In this document: in pieces, positions 17,103-26,583 of the stretch
Layout: each line of letters begins with the position of its first letter
Position numbering within the stretch: position 1 is the first letter of the stretch
Origin: DATFMH01 sp035267045
Lineage (GTDB): Bacteria > Bacteroidota > Rhodothermia > Balneolales > DATFMH01
Length of the DNA stretch: 51,300 nucleotides
Direction: 5' to 3'
Assembly: GCA_035267045.1 (NCBI GenBank)
Contig: DATFMH010000022.1
Coordinates: 1 to 51,300 of the forward strand
Position numbers and translations under genes: made by a program
The notes under the pieces: model-generated
What the model was told of the DNA's origin: nothing
Databases searched by the model: none
Seen by the model: the letters and a program-made list of their open reading frames with translations, nothing else

Positions 17103-19067
17103 GTGAAACGAATATTTGTTTTTCTGGGGATGTGCTTATGGGCATTATCCCCTTCTTTGCTTATGGGGCAGGGTATACCCAAACCTGTTACTTTTACCAT
17201 ACAGGACACTCCCGGACAAGTTAAAGCCGGGGAAGTCTTCAGGGTAACGGTACATGCCAGTATCGATAAAGGATGGCATCTGTATTCCATGGATATTGGC
17301 AAGGACGGACCGGTTCCAACATCATTTAAGATTCTGTCCCAAAATGTTGATTTGGCTGACAGCATTAAAGAAAATAAACCGGAACATACATTTGATCCTA
17401 ACTTCAATATGCAGTTGGGACTTCATTCCGATTCTGCAAGGTTTGTTATTCCCGTTGCCTTTAGCAAAAATGTACAGGGTGATCAAAATCTGAAGATACA
17501 GGTTCATTATATGGTCTGTAATGACAGGATGTGCCTGCCTCCAACCAGCAAAGATCTGACGAAATCAATCCTCGTTAAAGGTGTCAGCAGTAAACCGTTT
17601 GAGAAAAATGAAATCGCAGCTGTAACTAAGATAGATAAGAATAAAAATAGTGGTTCTACTGGTGGAGAAGAAGCGAAGATCACATCAACTACCGAAATAA
17701 ATGCATACCTGCAGCACGGAATCTTATCGTATTTATGGATTGCCATAACAGCCGGGTTAGCGGCATTGTTGACTCCTTGTGTTTTTCCGATGATTCCTCT
17801 TACGGTCTCATTTTTCAGCAAGAACTCGGATGGCAATAAAGTGCGGGCCGTATCAAACGCCTTGATTTTTGGTCTGGCTATTATTGGTACATTTACGTTG
17901 CTGGGATTACTTTTAGCATTGGTTTTAGGGGCATCGGGCGCCTCCCGTTTCGCGTCGAACCCGGTCGTTAACTTATCGCTTGGGTTGATATTTATTGTAT
18001 TTGCCATTAGCCTTTTAGGATTATTTGAACTACGCCTGCCGTACCAGTTGACCAATTATCTGAATAAAAAAAGTAATGAGAGCAGGGGAATGGCGGGTAT
18101 TTTATTCATGGGTTTAACCATCAGTGCCGTTTCCTTTTCTTGTACGGCGCCTTTCGTTGGCGGTATCCTGGCTGCGACAACTACCGGCCGCTGGTTTTAT
18201 CCGATTATCGGGATGATAGGATTCTCGACAGCTTTCGCCATTCCATTTGTCATATTCGCCATGTTTCCCGATTGGCTGCAGTCTTTACCAAAGAGCGGTG
18301 AATGGATGAATTCCGTTAAAGTTATTCTTGGATTTATTGAATTGGCGGCCTCATTCAAATTTTTATCCAACGCCGACCTGGTCTGGAACTGGAATTTCAT
18401 TACACGTCCTCTTACTATTGCCGCCTGGATTGTTATTTCCGCAATGGCCGGGTTCTATTTGTTAGGAAAGATCCGTTTGAAACATGAGAACAAAAAAGAA
18501 TCGATCTCAGCAGTCAAGTTATTGTTAGCTATTCCGTTTTTGGGATTTAGTTTATATCTGATTCCAGGTTTATTGGGCTCATCATTAGGCATATGGGACG
18601 CCTGGTTACCACCAAAGAAAGCTACCGATGTTAGTGTTGTTTATTCCATTAATCAGTTTAATGGGAACAGCAGCAATAAAAAAAATGATAATTGGGGACA
18701 GAATTATGACTCGGTAAGAACGGTTGCTCAAACCGAAAACAAACCCATATTTATCGATTTTACTGGTTATACCTGTACTAATTGTCGTGCAATGGAAGCC
18801 AATGTATTTCCAAAAGAAGAAGTTCAAAGTCGTTTTGATGATTTCAAGCTCCTCCGACTTTATACCGATGACAGCCAAAAAGGCCCAAAAAACCAACGAT
18901 TCCAATTCAAAATGACCGGAACCGTAGCTTTACCTACCTATGCAATCGTTGATCCTCATTCAGGTCGTTTACTGGCCAAATGGTCGGGCTATGCCGCTGC
19001 TCAAAAATTCGAAAAATTCCTCGATAAAGGATTACAGAATTTTCAAAAGATTGCTAAAGTTGATTGA
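17103..19067 (+). CDS. dsbD: Thiol:disulfide interchange protein DsbD
   Basis: 654 residues with a GTG start and a signal peptide ending near LLMGQG. The domains are in full order. The N-terminal alpha domain has its cysteine pair in VCNDRMC (Cys139, Cys144). Eight or so membrane helices follow, with LTPCVFPMIPLTV and SFSCTAPFVGG supplying the membrane cysteines. The C-terminal thioredoxin domain has CTNC (Cys558, Cys561). DsbD carries electrons from cytoplasmic thioredoxin across the inner membrane to periplasmic partners such as isomerases and cytochrome c maturation proteins. It is slightly longer than the E. coli protein because of a longer linker before the thioredoxin domain. It probably shares the ribosomal-protein transcript, being 24 bp behind rplI. 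Confidence 0.93.
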   Translation: MKRIFVFLGMCLWALSPSLLMGQGIPKPVTFTIQDTPGQVKAGEVFRVTVHASIDKGWHLYSMDIGKDGPVPTSFKILSQNVDLADSIKENKPEHTFDPNFNMQLGLHSDSARFVIPVAFSKNVQGDQNLKIQVHYMVCNDRMCLPPTSKDLTKSILVKGVSSKPFEKNEIAAVTKIDKNKNSGSTGGEEAKITSTTEINAYLQHGILSYLWIAITAGLAALLTPCVFPMIPLTVSFFSKNSDGNKVRAVSNALIFGLAIIGTFTLLGLLLALVLGASGASRFASNPVVNLSLGLIFIVFAISLLGLFELRLPYQLTNYLNKKSNESRGMAGILFMGLTISAVSFSCTAPFVGGILAATTTGRWFYPIIGMIGFSTAFAIPFVIFAMFPDWLQSLPKSGEWMNSVKVILGFIELAASFKFLSNADLVWNWNFITRPLTIAAWIVISAMAGFYLLGKIRLKHENKKESISAVKLLLAIPFLGFSLYLIPGLLGSSLGIWDAWLPPKKATDVSVVYSINQFNGNSSNKKNDNWGQNYDSVRTVAQTENKPIFIDFTGYTCTNCRAMEANVFPKEEVQSRFDDFKLLRLYTDDSQKGPKNQRFQFKMTGTVALPTYAIVDPHSGRLLAKWSGYAAAQKFEKFLDKGLQNFQKIAKVD

Positions 19068-19173
19068 AGTGCGGCATATTAACGTTGTTAGATTATAAAG
19101 CTATCAGGGTCAGCTATATTCCAATTAGTAATTACCAATTAGCAGAAGAAGACAGAATATAGAATATTGGTAT

Positions 19174-19275
19174 CTCGATGCCGGGCCCTGCAACAGCACT
19201 TCGCCAGAGAAAAGAGGATTTCAGTGACAGGTCACAGAGTGTCCGGGTGCCCATTATGCCCGGTAGGGACACAAC
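19174..19275. repeat. Decayed relative of the structured repeat
   Basis: It shares CTCGATGCCGGG...CCCTGCAAC with the GGCAACG hairpin of copies A and B, followed by AGAGTGTCC and GGGACAC pieces in a disturbed order. It also has a GTGAC/GTCAC stem. The similarity is partial, so common origin is likely but not proved. Confidence 0.4.
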
Positions 19276-19301
19276 GATCCCCCTTATTCAGGACGAGTCA
19301 T

Positions 19302-19336
19302 CACTTTTCACTTTTCACTTTTCACTCTTCACTTAC
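19302..19336. repeat. Heptamer tandem repeat, CACTTTT x 5
   Basis: Three exact CACTTTT units are followed by CACTCTT and CACTTAC, all in 7-base register. It lies about 200 bp upstream of the large outer-membrane gene. Length variation by slippage is possible. Confidence 0.75.
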
Positions 19337-19539
19337 ATCTTATCTCTCGAAACGCGCCGTCCGTCGTCAATTTTTAAAAATCTGAGATAAGCCGCTTCTT
19401 CAATGTCATCCTTGTCGATAGGCAGGCGCGTTCTACCAGGTATCATCTTTCATTTACGGTAAATTTGGTTTAATATCTCAGATTAAGCAATTTGTTGCGA
19501 ACAGTTTAAAACACAATGGCCTAATCCGAGAGCCGAATA

Positions 19540-22500
19540 TTGAAGTACCATTTGTCACTTATTATCATGCTGCTCAGTATTGTCTATCCACGCCTGTCGT
19601 GGGGACAAACGACTCTTGGTATTCAAAAAAAGTTTCAGAATGTCACAGCAGACACAACTTATTTTTTAAGTTACTGGACAGTAGAAAAATCGCTTAAGGT
19701 TACAGTCGCAGATTCTTTATTGCCTGATCGTTATTGGCATTTCAACAGACAGAGCGGACAGTGGGGATTAAAGAAGGATACAGGTTTATCATTGCCTGTT
19801 CGTGAAGTGACTATTAGATATCGCATCCTGCCCTTCAGCCTGAAACGGCAATATTATAAACGTGAGATTGAACCCTATAGGCCAACGAAAGCGGACAGCC
19901 TTGCTAACGATTCGACTCAGGCCGGTCAAAAGATTATTCGGAGTGCCTACACCAGTCAGGATTTATTTGGCAATGCGCAGATACAAAAAAGCGGAAGCCT
20001 CACCCGCGGTATAACTATTGGCAGTAACCAGGATTTATCACTGGAAAGTGGTTTGCGCCTCGATTTGAATGGACAGATTACCAATGACATTTCGGTGCTT
20101 GCTACACTCACCGATCAGAATACACCGATACAACCGGATGGAAGTACACAAAACCTGAAGCAATTCGATAAGGTATTTATACAGTTTAAAAGTGATAAAA
20201 GCGCCCTGCAATTAGGAGATATTGATGTTCAGATGGATAGCAGCGCCTTTGTACGTATTAACAGACGATTACAAGGTGTGAATTTTGAGACGAACTCATC
20301 TTATGGTACCTATAAAGCTGCTGCTTCAGTAGAACGCGGGAAGTTCAGAATAATGAAATTCATCGGTAAAGATGGAGTACAGGGCCCTTATCGTTTGACG
20401 GGAGCTAATAATGAGCCCTTTATTATCGTTTTGGCGGGTACGGAGAAAGTCTACCTTGACGGGGTGCTCCTGAAAAGAGGTGAGGAAAATGATTATACGA
20501 TTGATTATAGTTTGGGCGAAATAACGTTTACCAATCATATAATTATAACATCGGAATCACGAATTACCGTTGAATATCAATATCTGGATCAAAATTTCAA
20601 TCGGACATTGATTGCTGCCGAAGCACAGGATAATACATTATTGGGCGGTAAATTAAGTATCGGTACCTCCTTTATGAGGGAAGCCGACAGTGATAATCTG
20701 AATGCTCAACTATCTCTATCGGATAAAGAAATCAATATTCTGAGAAAAGCGGGGGACGATTCATCAAAAGCGGTGGTAAGCGGTGTTGATTCGGTAAAAT
20801 ATAGTAATCAGAGCCAATATATTTTATATACACGTAAAGATACGGTGATCAATGGATCGATCCATAAGATATATGAGAATCAACCGGCTAATGCCGGTAA
20901 TGTATACCGGGTACATTTTAGCCTTGTCGGTTCCGGGAATGGATCATACCAAAGGGTCGGTAGAAAATTGAACGGAATAGTATACAAATGGGTAGGGAGG
21001 GGATCCGGTGAATATGACACGCTTAGAACGCTAACACCTCCTATCGACCATAAGATCGTATCTGTCCGTTCAAATTATCATCCGACAAATCATGTAAGTA
21101 TTTATGGTGAATGGTCGGGAAGCAGCCTGGATAAAAACAGGTTTTCCAGTATTGGTGACAATAATAATTTTGATAACGCTTATGAGGTAGGAAGCCGTCT
21201 CAAATCGACCAAAACGGATGTTGGTGTCTTTTCTCTCAATGTAAAACAACGTTACACGGGACGAAGGTTCGCTTTTTTTGACCGCACCCGGCCTGTTGAA
21301 TATGATCGTAAATGGAATATAACGGATAACCGACCTTCCAATGAAAGAGTGACGGAAATAGCATCAGGATGGTCTCTGTCGGAAGCTACGAATTTAAATC
21401 TGAACTATGGCCATATAAATCGTAATCAATTTTCCGGTGATCGGCAGGATCTTTCCTTTGAGAGTCATGAACAGAGATTACCCCAGGTAGATTATTATAT
21501 CGAACGGATTGCCAGCTCAGATGGATATACTGATCAAAAAGGAAAATGGATTCGACAGCATGGAAATGCCAGTTATGATATTAAGTTCTTGTCCGGAACC
21601 CTAAAACCGGCATTTGGTTTGGAACAGGAAACGAGAAGACAACGGCCGGGTAGTGTTGGCAGTCTTATTTCAGATACATTATTAGCCAATTCATTACAAT
21701 ATATAGATTTAAAGCCGGGATTAACGTATCAGGCGGGACAAAAGTTTTCAATAAATGCAGACTATTCATATCGCAAAGATAACCGGATTGTGAACGATCG
21801 GTTTCAAAGGCAGGCCAGTGCACTGACACAAAGATATGGTTTTTCTTTCAATCCCACAGAGGCATTTAACACCAGGAATGAAGTAGCATTCCGTCATAAG
21901 GATTATACAAAATATTTTGAAGTGAATAATAATTTGCAGGATAGTAAAGGTGTTTTTGTTCGTTCTGTGACCAATTATAGTCCGTTGCACCGGTTTATTG
22001 ACGGGCAAATATATTATGATGTAAGTACGGAAAGGAAAGCGTTGTTGCAGGAAACATATATAAAAGTCGGCCCGGATATCGGTCAATATGTATGGAAAGA
22101 TTTAAATAATGACGGGATACAACAAATAGATGAATTCTTTCCCGAGCAAAATCCCAATGAAGGGACATATATAAAACAATATGTGCCATCCGATAATCTG
22201 TATCCTGTGATTGATTTGAAAACACGTTTCCGTAATACTATAAAGCCAGCCAATCTTTTCAAGCGTAGCAGAGAAAATAAAAATGAGCTATTTTCACAAA
22301 TAATTAATAACTTAGAGCTTAATTCACTTATTGATATCAGTGAGACAAGTACGACAAATCGTCTTCAGAATGTATATCTGCTACGCCTAAATACATTTAG
22401 AAACGATTCTACCACAATTCAGAGTAGAATTTATTGGCGGCAGCAATTGCATTTGTTTCCGGATTTAGCCCGGTACGATCTCAAGTTTACTGTTTCGAGG

Positions 22501-23070
22501 AATCTGAGCCAAAACAAAGAAGCCATAGGTATTTCGAAAGAAAATAACTGGGATTATAAGATCTACTTCCGGTATCGTTTACAGGATAATTATACGTTTG
22601 AGAACGAAGTGCTTTTAACAAATCATAACAGTTTTAGCAAAAATTTACCAAGTCGCGATTTCTCCATTATTAGTCGTGAATGGAAACCAAAGCTAAATAT
22701 TCGTATTAACCGGAGTGTCAATACCTCTGTCGAACTGGGAATAATTAGCAGGAAAGATAATTATCCGGTTATTCCCGCCCACTTAACAGCTTTTAACATT
22801 ACATCTGAAAGCCGTTTCTATTTTGGCAATAAAATGCAGTTATATTTGCTGTTGAAAAGAAGAAATAATCATTTAAAGGGAATATCAAGCGGTTTGGGAA
22901 CGTTTGAATTGACAGACGGAGCCGGAGTAGGAAACTCGTGGTTATGGAATTTACAGGCCGAATATAAGGTCAGTGAGTTGATAAGAGCGAGTTTATCGTA
23001 TGATGGTCGTACTGTTAAGGCACGTTCACCTGTTCAATCCTTGCGCTTTGTTGTGAGGGCTGTATTTTAA
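19540..23070 (+). CDS. Large outer-membrane beta-barrel protein of unknown function
   Basis: 1176 residues. The start must be the TTG at 19540, because a stop lies 18 bases upstream in frame and the first residues form a good signal peptide ending SWGQ. After the leader, residues about 145-350 contain SGSLTRGITIGSNQDLSLESG, QLGDIDVQMDSSAFVRINRRL and EKVYLDGVLLKRGEENDYTID. I associate this layout with large outer-membrane proteins of FCB bacteria that carry an N-terminal filament or plug-like part before the barrel. The second half is rich in alternating strands. Residues about 855-867 (DLNNDGIQQIDEF) look like a calcium-binding EF-hand loop. The last residue is Phe, as usual for barrels inserted by the Bam machinery. 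It has some resemblance to SprA-type translocon segments but is far too short to be SprA. Substrate unknown. Confidence 0.75.
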   Translation: MKYHLSLIIMLLSIVYPRLSWGQTTLGIQKKFQNVTADTTYFLSYWTVEKSLKVTVADSLLPDRYWHFNRQSGQWGLKKDTGLSLPVREVTIRYRILPFSLKRQYYKREIEPYRPTKADSLANDSTQAGQKIIRSAYTSQDLFGNAQIQKSGSLTRGITIGSNQDLSLESGLRLDLNGQITNDISVLATLTDQNTPIQPDGSTQNLKQFDKVFIQFKSDKSALQLGDIDVQMDSSAFVRINRRLQGVNFETNSSYGTYKAAASVERGKFRIMKFIGKDGVQGPYRLTGANNEPFIIVLAGTEKVYLDGVLLKRGEENDYTIDYSLGEITFTNHIIITSESRITVEYQYLDQNFNRTLIAAEAQDNTLLGGKLSIGTSFMREADSDNLNAQLSLSDKEINILRKAGDDSSKAVVSGVDSVKYSNQSQYILYTRKDTVINGSIHKIYENQPANAGNVYRVHFSLVGSGNGSYQRVGRKLNGIVYKWVGRGSGEYDTLRTLTPPIDHKIVSVRSNYHPTNHVSIYGEWSGSSLDKNRFSSIGDNNNFDNAYEVGSRLKSTKTDVGVFSLNVKQRYTGRRFAFFDRTRPVEYDRKWNITDNRPSNERVTEIASGWSLSEATNLNLNYGHINRNQFSGDRQDLSFESHEQRLPQVDYYIERIASSDGYTDQKGKWIRQHGNASYDIKFLSGTLKPAFGLEQETRRQRPGSVGSLISDTLLANSLQYIDLKPGLTYQAGQKFSINADYSYRKDNRIVNDRFQRQASALTQRYGFSFNPTEAFNTRNEVAFRHKDYTKYFEVNNNLQDSKGVFVRSVTNYSPLHRFIDGQIYYDVSTERKALLQETYIKVGPDIGQYVWKDLNNDGIQQIDEFFPEQNPNEGTYIKQYVPSDNLYPVIDLKTRFRNTIKPANLFKRSRENKNELFSQIINNLELNSLIDISETSTTNRLQNVYLLRLNTFRNDSTTIQSRIYWRQQLHLFPDLARYDLKFTVSRNLSQNKEAIGISKENNWDYKIYFRYRLQDNYTFENEVLLTNHNSFSKNLPSRDFSIISREWKPKLNIRINRSVNTSVELGIISRKDNYPVIPAHLTAFNITSESRFYFGNKMQLYLLLKRRNNHLKGISSGLGTFELTDGAGVGNSWLWNLQAEYKVSELIRASLSYDGRTVKARSPVQSLRFVVRAVF

Positions 23071-23207
23071 AACGTGAAACGTGTGTAGGCTGTATTATGT
23101 GTAAAAAGAATTAATAGAGTTTAAATATTTTACATGGGATCATGTTATTTTTTACGAATTTGGCTCTACATATTAAAAAAAATTATGGTAACTTCTTTCT
23201 TCACACT

Positions 23208-23236
23208 TTGACATTTATTACAAAATGATCTATCAT
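23208..23236 (+). promoter_or_regulatory. Sigma70-type promoter of the exb operon
   Basis: TTGACA at 23208-23213, exactly 17 bp, then TATCAT at 23231-23236. It ends 52 bp before the exbB start and is the best promoter seen in the window. Confidence 0.65.
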
Positions 23237-23288
23237 TTTGCAGCTTAAATAAGATTTTAATCACTAAACGTAACAATTGGAGTAATCT

Positions 23289-23996
23289 ATGACCATGTCT
23301 TTTGTTGTCTTCCTTTACCAAGCTGGTGCAAATCAAGGAATATTTAATGCACTCGTTAAACAGTTCAACGAAGGAGGGCCATTTATGTGGCCGGTATTGA
23401 TATGTTTCGTTATCGGTATGGCCATCTTTCTGGAACGTCTTATCACCCTGAATATGGCTGACGTCAATACACGTAAATTTATTGTTGATGTAAAAGAAGC
23501 CCTTCAAGATGGCGGTTTTAAAGCTGCTGAAGAACTGTGCTCACAGACTCGTGGTCCTGTAGCATCTGTATTTCAAGCAGGTCTGTTACGTGCAGACGAA
23601 GGTATTGAAGCCGCAGAAAAAGCTATCCAGACCTACGGTTCTATTGAAATGAGTTTCCTTGAAAGAGGTTTGGTATGGTTATCACTCTTTATTTCACTGG
23701 CACCTATGTTCGGATTCCTCGGAACGGTTGTTGGTATGGTTCAGGCATTTGATGCTATTGAACAGGCAGGTGACATTTCCCCGAGTTTGGTAGCCGGTGG
23801 TATTAAAGTAGCTTTGTTAACCACGGTCGGTGGTCTGATGGCCGCTATCGTTCTTCAGGTAGGTTATAACTACTGTGTATCGAAAATTGACCGTCTCGTA
23901 ATTGAGATGGAAGAAAGCTCAACGGTTCTTATCGATTCAATGGCATTGCTTTCACAAGGTAAAGATTTGAATATACCTCAAACAAGCGAAGAATAA
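23289..23996 (+). CDS. exbB: MotA/TolQ/ExbB proton channel family protein
   Basis: 235 residues. The first membrane helix (about 33-50) reads PFMWPVLICFVIGMAIFLER. The typical cytoplasmic loop follows, then two more helices in the family block SLFISLAPMFGFLGTVVGMVQAF and LVAGGIKVALLTTVGGLMAAIV. With ExbD it forms the proton channel of the inner membrane that powers TonB- or Tol-type work at the outer membrane. A GGAG site lies 9 bases before the ATG. It heads a four-gene operon: exbB, a small membrane protein, exbD, exbD. There is no tonB in the window. Whether the system serves TonB, Tol or gliding-type functions cannot be told from the sequence. Confidence 0.92.
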   Translation: MTMSFVVFLYQAGANQGIFNALVKQFNEGGPFMWPVLICFVIGMAIFLERLITLNMADVNTRKFIVDVKEALQDGGFKAAEELCSQTRGPVASVFQAGLLRADEGIEAAEKAIQTYGSIEMSFLERGLVWLSLFISLAPMFGFLGTVVGMVQAFDAIEQAGDISPSLVAGGIKVALLTTVGGLMAAIVLQVGYNYCVSKIDRLVIEMEESSTVLIDSMALLSQGKDLNIPQTSEE

Positions 23997-24053
23997 TTGA
24001 ATAATAAAGAAGTAAATACCTTAAAAAGAAGTAAAAGAAAGGGTTAATCAATT

Positions 24054-24320
24054 ATGGTGCCATTTAGTCTCGGTTTTGCCTTGGTGATGCTTGGTATAGG
24101 ACTGGTTTTAATGTTTATATTTGGATCCAAGAATATCATTGGTGGTAAATATGGAATACGTAAAATCCTGACCATACTTTTCCCATTCGTTGTTTTTGCA
24201 CTATCATATGCAATTACACAGGAAGGTACTCAGGCTGGTATTATTACTATGTTGGTAATGGTTCTGATCACAGCACTGCTGATTCTTGGAATCGGCCTGA
24301 GAAGCACATTTAAGTTCTAA
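24054..24320 (+). CDS. Small membrane protein inside the exb operon
   Basis: 88 residues with three hydrophobic segments (about 4-22, 38-53 and 62-82) joined by short basic loops (GSKNIIGGKYGIRK). No known family was recognised. It sits 57 bp after exbB and 30 bp before the first exbD on the same strand, so it is almost certainly co-transcribed. Its place between channel and stator genes suggests an accessory subunit or assembly factor of the proton channel, but this is inference from position alone. Confidence 0.75.
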   Translation: MVPFSLGFALVMLGIGLVLMFIFGSKNIIGGKYGIRKILTILFPFVVFALSYAITQEGTQAGIITMLVMVLITALLILGIGLRSTFKF

Positions 24321-24350
24321 ATATATTTATAATCTCTTAGTTCAGATTTT

Positions 24351-24896
24351 ATGTTTCTAGAAAAAAGGACAAAAGAAGAACCGGAAATACCCTCCGCATC
24401 GCTGGCGGATATTGCGTTCCTTCTGCTCATTTTCTTTCTGGTTACTACAACGATTGATATCGATACAGGTATTGGCCTGGTGTTACCACCACCACCAAAA
24501 CCTAACCAGAAACCGCCTCCAATTAAACAGCGTAATATGCTGAAGATATTGGTGAATCAACAGGGAAATATACTTGTCAATGATAAGCCGGCTTCCGTTA
24601 ACGAAATCCAGCAGAAAGCTGTTAACTTTATCGATAACTTCGGTAAAGATCCACATCTTTCCGAATCACCTGATAAAGCTGTTATTTCTCTGAAGACGGA
24701 CCGTAAAACGCCTTATAGAATTTACATTCATGTATTGGATAAGGTGAAGGGGGCTTATGCTGAATTACGTAATCAACGTGCACGTCAGCAATATGGACAA
24801 CCTTTTGATAAACTGCCCAGCAGTAAACAAAAAGTTATCAAAAAGTATTTCCCCGAGAAAATATCTGAAGCAGAACCTGATAAAGGTGCAAGTTAA
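24351..24896 (+). CDS. exbD: ExbD/TolR-type biopolymer transport protein (first copy)
   Basis: 181 residues. There is a single N-terminal membrane helix in ASLADIAFLLLIFFLVTT, with the proton-carrying Asp20. A proline-rich periplasmic linker follows (LPPPPKPNQKPPPIKQ), then the periplasmic domain (MLKILVNQQGNILVND). It is longer than usual (about 140) because of an inserted segment and a C-terminal extension of about 50 residues after KGAYAELRNQRA. It pairs with ExbB. Confidence 0.92.
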   Translation: MFLEKRTKEEPEIPSASLADIAFLLLIFFLVTTTIDIDTGIGLVLPPPPKPNQKPPPIKQRNMLKILVNQQGNILVNDKPASVNEIQQKAVNFIDNFGKDPHLSESPDKAVISLKTDRKTPYRIYIHVLDKVKGAYAELRNQRARQQYGQPFDKLPSSKQKVIKKYFPEKISEAEPDKGAS

Positions 24897-24915
24897 AATT
24901 AAATAAGGTGATATT

Positions 24916-25374
24916 ATGCCAGCGTTTAAAAAACGGAAAGCGAACACAAGCCAGGAGATACCGACCGCTTCAATGCCGGATATCGTTTTTATTCTTCTGA
25001 TATTCTTTATGGTGACAACGGTATTAAGGGAGGTAACTCTTAAGGTGAAAATCGATTTTGTTCATGCTAAAAATATCCAGAAAATTGAGCAAAAGCGATT
25101 GGTCAGTTATATCTTCATCGGCCCGGAAAAATTAAAGGGCAATAAAGTGGGAAACACGGCTATTCAAATAGATGATGCCATTATCAATGATAAGTCTAAC
25201 ATCAGACAAATTATGTATGATAAATTGATGGCTCAACCAAAATTAGTCGTTTCCCTCCGTGTTGATAAAAATGCCGAAATGGGCGTCGTTACCGATGTTA
25301 AACAGGAGTTACGTAAAGCCGGTACTCTAAGAATTAATTATTCTACTAAGCCTTATCCAAAAGGGCAGATATAA
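24916..25374 (+). CDS. exbD: ExbD/TolR-type biopolymer transport protein (second copy)
   Basis: 152 residues. The membrane helix TASMPDIVFILLIFFMVTT carries Asp22. The periplasmic domain has the usual IDDAIINDKSNIRQIM and LVVSLRVDKNAEMGVV blocks. It starts 19 bp after the first exbD. Two different ExbD proteins with one ExbB is a common arrangement in Bacteroidota and suggests a heteromeric stator. A strong terminator follows. Confidence 0.92.
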   Translation: MPAFKKRKANTSQEIPTASMPDIVFILLIFFMVTTVLREVTLKVKIDFVHAKNIQKIEQKRLVSYIFIGPEKLKGNKVGNTAIQIDDAIINDKSNIRQIMYDKLMAQPKLVVSLRVDKNAEMGVVTDVKQELRKAGTLRINYSTKPYPKGQI

Positions 25375-25420
25375 CAGTTCATGGTTTTTCGGTAAAAAAA
25401 CTCCAATTTGAGTTAATACA

Positions 25421-25455
25421 GGGCATATACACTCAGTGTACATGCCCTTTTTTTT
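25421..25455 (+). terminator. Rho-independent terminator of the exb operon
   Basis: GGGCAT-a-TACAC and GTGTA-c-ATGCCC pair around TCA, followed by eight T residues. Confidence 0.88.
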
Positions 25456-25507
25456 AAAATTACAGGCAGTGGGTGAATGCACTGCTTCTTAATTAATTAA
25501 GCCTGAT

Positions 25508-26548
25508 ATGTCAGAAGAAAAATTTTCAACGATAGAATCGATTGGAAGAAACGGACTAATCAAAGAGATAGAGAACAGCGGAATATTTACGAGAAAGGAA
25601 GTTCTCAAAGGTATTGGTGATGATGCCGCTGTGATTAAGGAAAGTGATTATAAGGCTAGCCTGCTTTCCACGGAAACCTATATTGAAGGGGTCGATTTCG
25701 ACCTTGCATACACACCTTTTCACCATTTGGGTTACAAAATTGTCACGGCTGCGGTAAGTGATATTTATGCAATGAATGCACATCCGACAGGAATAATGAT
25801 AGGCCTCGCCATTCCAAATCGCATTTCTGTGGAAATGATAAAAGAGCTGTACAAAGGGATCAATGCCGCTTGTCTGGATAATAAAACACAACTTATAGGC
25901 GGTGATATAACGGCAAGTCGGAATGTAATGGCCCTGAATGTAAGTGTGTACGGCTCCGGCGAAATAGAGCGGATTGTGTACCGTTCCGGGGCACGGCAGG
26001 ATGATGCGATTTGTGTAAGTGGCGACCTCGGGGGAGCCCTGGCGGGTTTGAAAATCTTGCTTCGTGAGAAAAAGTTCTGGTTGGATAGCGGTAAAAAAGA
26101 ATTTGAACCGGATTTAAGTAATTATGAGTATGTCGTAAAACGACAGTTGGTGCCTATAGCTCGCCGCAATCTTATTGATTTGTTTGAAGAGCATGATATA
26201 ATACCTTCATCCATGACTGATATCAGCCAGGGACTTATAAATGATCTGAAAAATATTACACAGGCTTCAAATGCCGGCGTTCATTTATATGAAGCGGCTA
26301 TACCTGTTTCACTCGATACACGAAAAGTAGCTGATGAAATGCAGGAGGATGTAGACAATTATGCATTACATGGGGGCGAAGATTATGAGATGCTATTTAC
26401 TCTGCCCCAGGAGGACGTTGATAAATTATCCAAAGTATTCAAAGATTTTGCGGTGATTGGAAAAGTCCGGACAAATGAGGATGGTATCGTTATGCAAACA
26501 GCTTCGGGTGATGTTTGGACATTTGATGCAAATAACGATGGAAAATAA
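25508..26548 (+). CDS. thiL: Thiamine-monophosphate kinase
   Basis: 346 residues. It opens with IESIGRNGLIKEI and has the KGIGDDAAVI metal/ATP block at about residue 38. TYIEGVDFD and HHLGYKIVTAAVSDIYAMNA follow, then IGGDITAS and VSGDLGGALAGLKIL. This order is diagnostic of ThiL, an AIR synthetase-like kinase that makes thiamine diphosphate from thiamine monophosphate. The product is the cofactor of the 2-oxoglutarate decarboxylase encoded at 31-34 kb. It stands just behind the exb terminator. There is no room for a TPP riboswitch upstream. Confidence 0.95.
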   Translation: MSEEKFSTIESIGRNGLIKEIENSGIFTRKEVLKGIGDDAAVIKESDYKASLLSTETYIEGVDFDLAYTPFHHLGYKIVTAAVSDIYAMNAHPTGIMIGLAIPNRISVEMIKELYKGINAACLDNKTQLIGGDITASRNVMALNVSVYGSGEIERIVYRSGARQDDAICVSGDLGGALAGLKILLREKKFWLDSGKKEFEPDLSNYEYVVKRQLVPIARRNLIDLFEEHDIIPSSMTDISQGLINDLKNITQASNAGVHLYEAAIPVSLDTRKVADEMQEDVDNYALHGGEDYEMLFTLPQEDVDKLSKVFKDFAVIGKVRTNEDGIVMQTASGDVWTFDANNDGK

Positions 26549-26583
26549 CTATTAATTAAACTGAATCTGGAAACTTCCTCAAG

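Larger units (their letters stand above)
19068..19539. other. Intergenic region with a decayed structured repeat and a heptamer array
   Basis: No gene. It holds a partial relic of the structured repeat (19174-19275) and five tandem CACTTTT-type heptamers (19302-19336). The promoter of the following large outer-membrane gene should be in the right part; no boxes were found. Confidence 0.6.

Noticed and set aside
17507..18055. 182-residue frame on the minus strand inside dsbD
   Set aside because: It lies wholly antisense to the membrane domain of DsbD, has no ribosome site and resembles no family.
25456..25507. TPP riboswitch before thiL
   Set aside because: Only about 50 bases separate the exb terminator and thiL, too short for the TPP fold, and no conserved CUGAGA core is present.
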